Source: Burkholderiaceae bacterium
GTDB taxonomy: Bacteria; Pseudomonadota; Gammaproteobacteria; Burkholderiales; Burkholderiaceae
DNA: 9,960 bases
Reading direction: 5' to 3'
NCBI GenBank assembly: GCA_023253905.1
Contig: JALREG010000369.1
Location: 1 to 9,960 of the forward strand
A program made the translations under genes and the position numbers. The notes under the pieces were generated by a model, which made no database searches, was not told where the DNA came from, and was given only the letters and a program-made list of their open reading frames with translations. This document shows, piece after piece, positions 1 to 6,700 of the stretch (within the stretch, counting starts at the first letter, position 1; each line of letters starts with the position of its first letter).

Positions 1-1639
1 AGCGGCCAGGCGGCAGGCGCCTGCGGTTCTGATAGTCGATCCAGCTTGAAACAGCCTCGCTCCGATCAGGCGCCTGATTGAGCGCCTGTGGCGGGCGTTC
101 GCGAAAACGATCGGTGGGGCGCGAGCCGTGTATGCCGATCACCTTGGCCACCAGCGCGGTGCCATCGATCATGCCCTCGGCCTGGACCAGCATGCCGGCC
201 CGTAGCGCACTGGCACCCCCAGCCAGCGCCTGGCCTGCGAAGACGGTGCTGTCAGTCCAGCGAATGGTGCGGGTCTTCCCAGCCGGATCGGTGATCGTCA
301 ACGACTTGGCCGTGAGATCAATCGCAGCGACTGCGCCGCCCGCATGCCCCGGAACCGGCCGACCCGCCACAGGCGCCTCGCACTTCAGTTCGTCAGCCAG
401 TACGACATCGGTGCCCGCCTGCATGACCGCGATCACGCTCACCTGGGTCCCGTCGACCAGCTGCGCGCAACCCGCGCGGCTCGCCGCCAACACATTCGAC
501 GCATCCACCGGAACATCGCGCACGATGAAGATGTTCTGGTCCACCAACCCTGTCACCGGACCAGAGAGCCTGACCCGCGCCAGGTCGGTGGCCGAATCTG
601 CCTGCCGAACGGTGATCTGCACGGCGTCGATCGCGCCATCCTCGGCCAACGTACCCGTTACCTTGACCCAGGCACCATCGTTGACCACCGCACCCGAGGG
701 CTCAGGCGACACGGTTCCGATTCTTACCAACGCGCCATCGAGCTGGAACGTACCAGCGGCCAGATTGCGGCCACTGACCAGGCCGCCCAGCTGCACACGG
801 GTGGCCACCGGCAGCCCGTCACGGTCAGCACCCATTCGGACCGCTGCCGCGGTCAGGACATTTCCCACCACACCCGTCGATGCGCCATGCACTTGGACTG
901 CGACGCCCGCGGCCAGACGATTAAGGGGCTTCACCCTGCCTGCCGCCAGCGCGGCAGCGTAATCCACGGTCAGGGCGCCCACCTGAAAGGTTTTGGCGGT
1001 GTCCGTATTGACCAGATTAGCGACCACCCCGCTCACGCGAACTGCACCGATTGCAGCGCGCTTATCGATTCGTGTGGCCCGAACCACCCACTGCCCACCG
1101 CTCAGGACAGGGCTGCCATGCACCTCGGCAAAATCGCCCGCCTGCACATCACCCAGACTGCTGTATCGCGTGGTCGCATCAGCGCCATCGCCACCGAATT
1201 GCGTAAGCGGACCCAATGCGGCGTCGGTATTGACCAATACCGCCTGCCCAGCCACCTGAAGTGAGCCCGCCACAGCGTCAACCGACACGACCCGCCCAAT
1301 CACGGCTGCATCAACCACCAGCTTGGAGACTTTCCCCGTTCCATCGTGCGTGGCCCGCAGACGCTGACCGATCTGCAGCGCGACCGGTCGGGTGGAGCCA
1401 TCGGCCTGCTCCATGACCGCGCCCGCGTCGCTGTCGTCCAGACGCACGCCATCCACATAAACCGATCCGAATCCGGTGATGACGCCGCTCGCGACCTGCG
1501 TGGTCGCTGCCTGAACCGGGTTTCCGGATCCGTTTGTGGGCGCGCTCGCGGTACCGCTACCCGAGCCGCCGCCGCAACCACTAACTACAAAGGGCACTGC
1601 AGCCATCGCTGCAATAAGGAGCTTTTTTGCCAGGGGCAC
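1..1639 (-). CDS. DUF5666-repeat lipoprotein, C-terminus beyond window
   Basis: The reading frame is open from a GTG at 1639 to the window edge, giving 546 codons without a stop. The N-terminus is a lipoprotein signal: Lys5-Lys6, a hydrophobic stretch, then the lipobox V-S-G-C with the acylated cysteine at residue 22, followed by a Gly/Ser-rich linker. The rest is a chain of similar beta-rich units that begin near residues 52, 115, 201, 281, 355 and 436, a spacing of roughly 75-85 residues. Each unit has a G-x-V-type first strand and a later 'AGDFAEVHG'-like strand (also AGVAVQVHG, DGAWVKVTG, AGMLVQAEG). This pattern, with the early ITGFGSVYVDGVRLDD block, matches DUF5666 proteins, which are predicted OB-like folds of unknown function. 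Beyond the lipidated residue only two cysteines are present (391 and 420), a possible disulfide. The sequence near the edge is basic and proline-containing. Export and membrane anchoring are inferred from the signal; the function is unknown. GTG is preferred because of a GGAGG five bases upstream and because it restores a complete signal peptide. Confidence 0.85.
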   Translation of the reverse strand, partial: MPLAKKLLIAAMAAVPFVVSGCGGGSGSGTASAPTNGSGNPVQAATTQVASGVITGFGSVYVDGVRLDDSDAGAVMEQADGSTRPVALQIGQRLRATHDGTGKVSKLVVDAAVIGRVVSVDAVAGSLQVAGQAVLVNTDAALGPLTQFGGDGADATTRYSSLGDVQAGDFAEVHGSPVLSGGQWVVRATRIDKRAAIGAVRVSGVVANLVNTDTAKTFQVGALTVDYAAALAAGRVKPLNRLAAGVAVQVHGASTGVVGNVLTAAAVRMGADRDGLPVATRVQLGGLVSGRNLAAGTFQLDGALVRIGTVSPEPSGAVVNDGAWVKVTGTLAEDGAIDAVQITVRQADSATDLARVRLSGPVTGLVDQNIFIVRDVPVDASNVLAASRAGCAQLVDGTQVSVIAVMQAGTDVVLADELKCEAPVAGRPVPGHAGGAVAAIDLTAKSLTITDPAGKTRTIRWTDSTVFAGQALAGGASALRAGMLVQAEGMIDGTALVAKVIGIHGSRPTDRFRERPPQALNQAPDRSEAVSSWIDYQNRRRLPPGR

Positions 1640-1644
1640 GACGA

Positions 1645-1649
1645 CCTCC
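1645..1649 (-). promoter_or_regulatory. Ribosome binding site for the DUF5666 lipoprotein
   Basis: On the minus strand GGAGG is followed by a five-base spacer and then the GTG at 1639. It is a strong Shine-Dalgarno match and decides the start, because the next in-frame ATG is codon 12, inside the signal peptide. Confidence 0.8.
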
Positions 1650-1703
1650 GTGAAGGAAATGGTGAACAACGAGCAATCGGGGATAAACGAACCAACGGAA
1701 TTG

Positions 1704-1732
1704 ATTGTACATGGGATATTTTCCCATTTCAA
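1704..1732 (-). promoter_or_regulatory. Sigma-70 promoter of the DUF5666 lipoprotein gene
   Basis: On the minus strand TTGAAA (1732-1727) is followed by exactly 17 bases and then TACAAT (1709-1704). Both hexamers match the sigma-70 consensus at five of six positions. The predicted transcription start is near 1697, giving a leader of roughly 58 bases before the GTG. The region is AT-rich in otherwise GC-rich DNA. No transcript data are available, so this is a prediction from consensus match and position. Confidence 0.7.
1711..1727. promoter_or_regulatory. Perfect inverted repeat in promoter spacer, candidate operator
   Basis: ATGGGA (1711-1716) and TCCCAT (1722-1727) form a perfect 6-base inverted repeat around a five-base TATTT centre. 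It fills almost the whole spacer between the predicted -35 and -10 of the lipoprotein promoter and touches the edge of the -35. A dimeric regulator binding here would block RNA polymerase. It also lies in the divergent gap upstream of the VOC gene, so it could affect both genes. The sequence shows the repeat; operator function is inferred. Confidence 0.45.
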
Positions 1733-1789
1733 CCTGATTCGTTGACTCGTCCAGAATGGGTGCATGCCCACTCCCCCAAGAGACCATCC

Positions 1790-2182
1790 ATGATCGATCG
1801 CATTGACCATCTCGTCCTGACCACGACGCACCCTGAGGCCTGTATCGATTTTTATGTTCGGGTTATGGGGATGACCCTTGAGCGCTTTCGCGGCGGCACC
1901 CCCCCGGTGGAACGAATGGCCTTCCGATTCGGACGGCAGAAAATCAACCTGCATGTGAAGGGCGCTGAATTCGAACCTCGGGCGCACCTGCCCGTACCGG
2001 GATCGATCGATGTCTGCCTGATCGCAGACCGCCCAATTGCAGAGGTGGTCCAACACCTGAACACGGTGCAGTGGCCCATCATCGAAGGCCCCGTGCAACG
2101 TACGGGCGCGACGGGCCCGATCCGGTCGGTTTACCTGCGTGACCCCGACCTCAACCTGATCGAGATCAGCGAGTATCTGTAG
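1790..2182 (+). CDS. VOC family (glyoxalase-fold) protein, GLOD5-like
   Basis: This 130-residue protein has one vicinal-oxygen-chelate domain made of two beta-alpha-beta-beta-beta halves. The first half starts with IDHLVLT (residues 5-11), with the helix 'ACIDFYVRVMGM' and the strand 'KINLH'. The second half has 'PGSIDVCLI' and ends in 'RDPDLNLIEIS'. Candidate metal ligands by family pattern are His7, His55 and Glu125. The stretches FEPRAHLPVPGS and EGPVQRTGATGPI closely resemble the GLOD5-type branch (glyoxalase domain-containing protein 5). VOC proteins include glyoxalase I, dioxygenases and antibiotic-binding proteins; the substrate here cannot be read from sequence. The ATG at 1790 fits the family N-terminus; the frame stays open upstream to 1346 but that part has no family resemblance and is antisense to the lipoprotein gene. 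The ribosome binding site is weak. The gene is divergent from the lipoprotein and converges on the GNAT-like gene. Confidence 0.88.
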   Translation: MIDRIDHLVLTTTHPEACIDFYVRVMGMTLERFRGGTPPVERMAFRFGRQKINLHVKGAEFEPRAHLPVPGSIDVCLIADRPIAEVVQHLNTVQWPIIEGPVQRTGATGPIRSVYLRDPDLNLIEISEYL

Positions 2183-2212
2183 CCGGGCGCTCGGGCTCTG
2201 GCTGCGCGATGC

Positions 2213-2491
2213 CTAGAACTCGACCCGATCCGCCACCTCGGGGTGGCGCCGCGTCCAGGCCCGAACGTATGAGCAGCTCGGACGAACCCTGAGGTCATGA
2301 AGTCGAGCGTACTCGAACACCGCCATCACCAGTTTCGATGCCAGCCCCCGCCCTTCCAGTGCCGGCGGCACCTCGGTGTGATGAACATTCATCACGGCGC
2401 CGTCCATACGGTAGTCGGCACGACACAGCCAGCCCTCTACGCTCAGTTCGAACCGGCTCGCCTGGGCATTGTGGATCACCCCATCAGCCAT
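2213..2491 (-). CDS. GNAT-like N-acetyltransferase, YjdJ/NATD1 type
   Basis: This 92-residue protein is a minimal GNAT fold of the small family that includes bacterial YjdJ and eukaryotic NATD1. The acetyl-CoA-binding segment is EVPPALEGRGLASKLV (residues 40-55), with the Q/R-x-x-G-x-G/A signature supplied by EGRGLA. It is followed by the helix 'VFEYARLHDLRVRP' and the family ending Cys73-S-Y-V...R-HPE (residues 73-85). The length is normal for the family, which is shorter than classical GNATs. The physiological substrate is unknown. The start at 2491 is supported by AGGAGG nine bases upstream. It lies 53 bases downstream of ispF on the same strand and probably belongs to the ispD-ispF transcript. 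No functional link to isoprenoid synthesis is evident. Confidence 0.85.
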   Translation of the reverse strand: MADGVIHNAQASRFELSVEGWLCRADYRMDGAVMNVHHTEVPPALEGRGLASKLVMAVFEYARLHDLRVRPSCSYVRAWTRRHPEVADRVEF

Positions 2492-2500
2492 GCCTCACGC

Positions 2501-2506
2501 CCTCCT
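2501..2506 (-). promoter_or_regulatory. Ribosome binding site for the GNAT-like gene
   Basis: The minus strand reads AGGAGG, nine bases before the ATG at 2491. It is the strongest Shine-Dalgarno match in the window. It suggests that this last gene of the ispD-ispF group starts translation independently rather than by coupling. Confidence 0.7.
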
Positions 2507-2544
2507 GGAGTTTGAAAGCGCTCTCTGGCAACGGAATTCAGTGT

Positions 2545-3024
2545 TCATTCACGCTCCAGCAGCGCGACCGCATGCGCGGAAATTCCCTCGCCACGCCCTT
2601 CGAAACCCAGGCGCTCGGTGGTGCGCGCCTTCACATTGACCTGCCCAACCTCGACGCCGATCGCTCTTGCCAGGCGCGCATTCATTTCACCAATATACGG
2701 GGCCATTCTGGGCGCCTGCGCAACAATCGTGGCATCCACGTTACCGACCGAATAGCCTGCCTCCCTCACCCGCCGCACAGCCTCTGCGAGCAGCACCAGG
2801 CTGTCGGCACCCGCAAAGCGCGCATCAGTATCCGGAAAGTGGCGACCAATGTCACCGAGACCCGCCGCGCCCAAAAGCGCATCGGTCACTGCATGCGCAA
2901 GCACATCAGCATCAGAATGGCCCAGCAGGCCGCGCTCATAGGGGATCTCCACGCCCCCCAGCACCAGTCGCCGACCCGGCACCAGCGCGTGCACATCAAA
3001 GCCTTGTCCGATTCGAAACCCCAT
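2545..3024 (-). CDS. ispF: 2-C-methyl-D-erythritol 2,4-cyclodiphosphate synthase
   Basis: IspF converts CDP-methylerythritol 2-phosphate to methylerythritol 2,4-cyclodiphosphate with release of CMP, in the cytosolic MEP route to isopentenyl diphosphate. The protein is 159 residues, the usual length. It opens with the hallmark [10 protein letters not shown], giving metal ligands Asp10 and His12; the third ligand is His44, after the HSDADVLAH segment (36-44). [11 protein letters not shown] (57-67) and the nucleotide-binding [17 protein letters not shown] (132-148) are intact. The enzyme family works as a trimer with active sites at subunit interfaces. The ATG at 3024 follows the ispD stop by only two bases, and a GGGGG run (3032-3036) lies seven bases upstream of it, so translation is probably coupled to ispD. 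All expected catalytic residues are present. Confidence 0.97.
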   Translation of the reverse strand: MGFRIGQGFDVHALVPGRRLVLGGVEIPYERGLLGHSDADVLAHAVTDALLGAAGLGDIGRHFPDTDARFAGADSLVLLAEAVRRVREAGYSVGNVDATIVAQAPRMAPYIGEMNARLARAIGVEVGQVNVKARTTERLGFEGRGEGISAHAVALLERE

Positions 3025-3026
3025 GG

Positions 3027-3743
3027 TCAGGCCCCCAACAGTCTGCGCATCAGATCGAGATCGTCAGGCGTGGTGACCTTGAAGTTCATCCGGTCGCCCT
3101 CCACCAACCGTACCGGCTCCCCGGCAGCCTCCATCGCCGACGCCTCGTCGGTCACCTCGGGAAATTGAGCCAGCGCCTGAGAGAGCACCCCGAGTCGGAA
3201 CATCTGAGGCGTCTGGGCGAGCCACAGGCCTTGCCGATCAACCGTCGCAGCTACTCGCTCACCGATCATTGCGGCGTGTGCCGGATGCGCACGCTTGACC
3301 GTATCAGCAACCGGCAATGCAAGCAGCCCGCCCCCGCTGCCACCGGCCAGCGTGGTCTTTAGCCTTTCGAGCGCGGCCAACGATACCGCGGGGCGCGCGG
3401 CATCATGCACCAGCACCCAATCGTGCGGGAGCGCACCCGCGGAATCGAGCAGAAAGCGCACCCCGGCAAGCACGCTGTCGCGACGCGTGGCACCCCCACG
3501 GGCAAGCACCTGCACCCGCGCATGCCCCACAAACAGGCGATCCGCCTGCGAATCGCCAGGCGCCGCGACCACCACCACCTGCTCGATCCAGTCCGCGCAC
3601 GACAGCGCAGCGACCGACCGCTCGATCATGGTCTGCCCGCCAAGCAACAGATACTGTTTGGGCACCTGGGCACCCAACCGCGAACCCGTGCCCCCTGCTG
3701 GCACCACCGCCCAGTAACGTTCTCTGTCGTCCAGCATGGTCAT
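3027..3743 (-). CDS. ispD: 2-C-methyl-D-erythritol 4-phosphate cytidylyltransferase
   Basis: IspD joins CTP and methylerythritol 4-phosphate to give CDP-methylerythritol and pyrophosphate, the third step of the MEP pathway. The 238-residue protein has the glycine-rich nucleotide loop [11 protein letters not shown] (14-24) followed by PKQYLLLG (28-35), supplying Arg22 and Lys29. [12 protein letters not shown] (83-94), VHDAARP (112-118), the substrate Arg170 in '[14 protein letters not shown]', and Lys222 in '[11 protein letters not shown]' are all present. The loop reads P-A-G-G where the E. coli enzyme has P-A-A-G, a conservative change. Two ATGs are close together (3743 and 3737); either gives a complete enzyme, and neither has a clear Shine-Dalgarno site. 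ispF follows after two bases. The start lies 26 bases from that of the divergent mfd. Confidence 0.96.
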   Translation of the reverse strand: MTMLDDRERYWAVVPAGGTGSRLGAQVPKQYLLLGGQTMIERSVAALSCADWIEQVVVVAAPGDSQADRLFVGHARVQVLARGGATRRDSVLAGVRFLLDSAGALPHDWVLVHDAARPAVSLAALERLKTTLAGGSGGGLLALPVADTVKRAHPAHAAMIGERVAATVDRQGLWLAQTPQMFRLGVLSQALAQFPEVTDEASAMEAAGEPVRLVEGDRMNFKVTTPDDLDLMRRLLGA

Positions 3744-3756
3744 TCGCGTGTAAAGC

Positions 3757-3766
3757 TAAAATTCTA
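3757..3766. promoter_or_regulatory. Overlapping divergent -10-like elements between ispD and mfd
   Basis: The plus strand carries TAAAAT (3757-3762), which would start transcription near 3769, almost at the mfd TTG (3770). The minus strand carries TAGAAT (3766-3761), which would start near 3754 and give ispD a leader of about 11 bases. The two share two base pairs. No convincing -35 exists for either at the normal distance, so both are weak predictions. The 26-base gap is the only AT-rich spot here. Confidence 0.35.
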
Positions 3767-3769
3767 CGC

Positions 3770-6700
3770 TTGAACCCTCCGACCCTCCCCCCGCCTCACC
3801 GGACCGCTGCCCCCGCTACGCTGCCAGCGCCGCCTCGTACCGGTCATATCTCGTCGCTACCCGCCTGTCATGGGTCATCAGACGGCGCCCTGATTGCCGC
3901 ACTTGCCACCCGCGAAGCCGCACATGGCCGGACGCTGCTGGTGGTGACCGCCTCGGCTGCCGATGCGCCCAGGCTGCGCGACGAACTCGCGTGGTTTGCG
4001 CCCACCCTACGGATCGCCTTGCTGCCCGACTGGGAAACGCTCCCCTGGGACGCATTCTCGCCCCATGACGATCTGATCTCCGAACGACTGTCGACGCTTC
4101 ATTCGCTCTCGGCGGGTACGCTCGACGTGGTGGTGACCGCTGCGACCACGGCCCTGCACCGGCTCGCGCCGGCCTCCTTCGTGGCTGCCCGGACCTTTAG
4201 GTTCAGAAAAGGCCAGAAGCTCGATGAGGCTCGCCTTCGCGCTCAACTGACCGCCGCAGGGTATGAGCATGTCAGTCAGGTTGTGCATCCTGGCGAGTAC
4301 TGCGTCCGCGGCGGTCTGATCGATCTCTACCCGATGGGCGCCACGCTGCCCTTCCGGCTCGACCTGTTTGACGACGAACTCGAATCGATCCGTACCTTTG
4401 ACCCCGACAGCCAGCGCAGCCTCTACGCCACCCAGGAGGTGCGCCTCTTGCCCGGACGCGAGTTTCCGGTCGACGACGAAGCACGGAACGCCTTCAGGGC
4501 GCGCTGGCGCGAACGTTTTGAAGGCGACCCATCTCGAAGCCCCATCTACCGAGATATCGGTAACGGCGTCCTCGCACCGGGGATCGAATACTGGATGCCG
4601 CTTTTTCACGGCTCCATGGCCACCGTCTTCGACTATCTGCGCGACAACGCGCTGGTTCTCACACATGGCGATGTCGAACAATCCGCAGCGCGCTTTCTTC
4701 TCGACGCGGGCCAACGGCACCGCTTTCTCGCACACGATCCGGAGCGGCCGCTGCTCTCGCCGGCCGAGCTCTTCATCACCGTCGACGACTTCTTCGCACT
4801 CGCCCGCAGGCTTGGGCGTTGGACAATGCCCCGCATCACCAGCGGCCAGCCCCCAACAGAAGAAGTGGGCGCAACCGCCGTCGAACCGCATCCCGCCACC
4901 GACAGCGCAGAACTGCAACGCGACCGCTATGCAACGCCCCTGCCCCACCTGGAAGTCAACCGCCGCGCCGAGCGGCCGCTTGGAAGACTGGTGGACTGGC
5001 TGGATAGCACCTCGGGCCGAACGCTGATTGTTGCCGAGTCACCCGGTCGCCGCGAAACCATTGCCGAGCTCCTGCAACAGGAAGGCATCGATGCGCCGGT
5101 CGTTGAAGGCTGGCAGCAGTTCATCGATCAGGCACTTCCGGCAGCACTGGTGGTCGGCCCGCTTCAGGAGGGCTTCTCACTCACCGACAGCACCCTCGCG
5201 GTCATCACTGAGGGCGAACTCTTTGCGGGCACCGCGCGCCGCTCGCGGCGAGGCCGGCGGGAAAGCGCAACCAATGTCGACTCACTGATCCGCGATCTCG
5301 CCGAACTGAAGATCGGCGATCCGGTGGTTCATGTGCAGCACGGCATCGGCCGCTACCAGGGCCTGATCACCATGGATCTGGGCGACGGACCCACCGAATT
5401 TCTACACCTGGTGTACGCAGGCGAGGCCACGCTCTATGTGCCGGTTGCGCAGCTTCATGTGATCGGCCGCTACAGCGGCGCCGCGCCGGAAGACGCGCCG
5501 CTTCATCAGCTGGGCTCTGGCCAATGGGAAAAAGCGCGCGCGCGCGCCGCTCGCCATGCGCGCGACGCAGCCGCCGAGCTGCTTGATCTGTATGCTCGCC
5601 GCGCCGCGCGCGCCGGTCACGCCTTCGGCTTTGCCGCGCGCGACTACGAAGCCTTCGCCGAGGGCTTTGGCTTTGAGGAGACACCCGATCAGCTTGCGGC
5701 CATTCATGCCGTGGTGCAGGACCTCATCGCCGCGCGCCCGATGGACAGATTGGTCTGCGGGGATGTGGGCTTTGGCAAAACCGAGGTGGCGCTTCGTGCG
5801 GCCTTTATTGCCGCCGCCGATGGCCGGCAGGTGGCAGTGCTATGCCCCACCACACTGCTTGCCGAGCAGCATTTCCGCACTTTCTCCGACCGGTTCGCCG
5901 ACTTCCCGGTTCGGTTGGCCGAGCTCTCGCGGTTTCGTTCTTCCGCTGAAACCCGAGAGTCGGTTGAGAGAATCAACCGCGGTGAAATCGATATCGTGAT
6001 CGGCACGCACAAGCTACTCTCCGCCGACCTCAAATTCCGAAACCTCGGGCTCGTGATCATCGACGAAGAGCATCGATTCGGCGTCCGCCAGAAGGAAGCG
6101 CTCAAAGCACTACGAGCCGAGGTCGACGTGCTCACCCTCACGGCAACGCCGATCCCGCGCACACTGGCGATGAGCCTGGAAGGCATCCGCGACTTTTCTG
6201 TCATTGCCACTGCGCCGCAAAAGCGCCTCGCCATCCGGACCTTCGTTCGACGCGAGTCCGACGCCACCATCCGAGAGGCGCTGCTGCGCGAATTGAAACG
6301 TGGTGGCCAGGCCTATTTTCTCCACAACGAAGTTGACACCATCAACAACCGCCGTACCCGGCTGGCAGAGCTGATGCCCGAAGCACGAATCGAGGTGGCC
6401 CATGGACAGATGCCCGAGCGCGAGCTCGAGCGCGTCATGCGCGATTTCCACCAGCAGCGTTTCAATATACTGCTCTGCACGACCATCATTGAAACCGGCA
6501 TCGATGTGCCCAGTGCGAACACCATCGTGATCCATCGCGCCGATCGTTTCGGCCTCGCCCAGCTCCACCAGCTGCGCGGACGGGTAGGCCGCTCGCACCA
6601 TCAGGCCTACGCCTATCTGCTCATCCCCGATGAATCCGCCATCACCCGCGACGCGAGCAAGCGACTGGACGCGATTCAAGCGATGGAAGAACTCGGCTCG

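Noticed and set aside
78..1264. Long plus-strand open frames (about 294 and 306 codons) opposite the DUF5666 gene
   Set aside because: They are antisense shadows in GC-rich DNA. They show no domain pattern, have Arg/Pro/Ala/Thr-heavy composition, and overlap each other and the well-supported lipoprotein gene.
1742..1789. Promoter for the VOC gene starting with TTGACT at 1742
   Set aside because: The -35 is good, but no acceptable -10 lies 16-18 bases downstream (TGCCCA or ATGCCC only).
2181..2200. Possible terminator between the convergent VOC and GNAT-like genes
   Set aside because: AGCC can pair with GGCT only through a short, mismatched stem with no U-run, which is too weak to call.
2338..3362. 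Plus-strand open frames of 231-276 codons across ispF and ispD
   Set aside because: They are antisense to two intact enzymes, and their His/Arg/Gln/Pro-rich composition is typical of shadow frames.
3317..3769. Upstream extension of mfd to an ATG at 3317
   Set aside because: It would add about 150 residues antisense to ispD with no resemblance to Mfd. The TTG at 3770 fits the expected N-terminus.
4007..4948. Minus-strand open frame of 313 codons inside mfd
   Set aside because: It lies wholly antisense to conserved Mfd motifs and has no recognisable domain or ribosome binding site.
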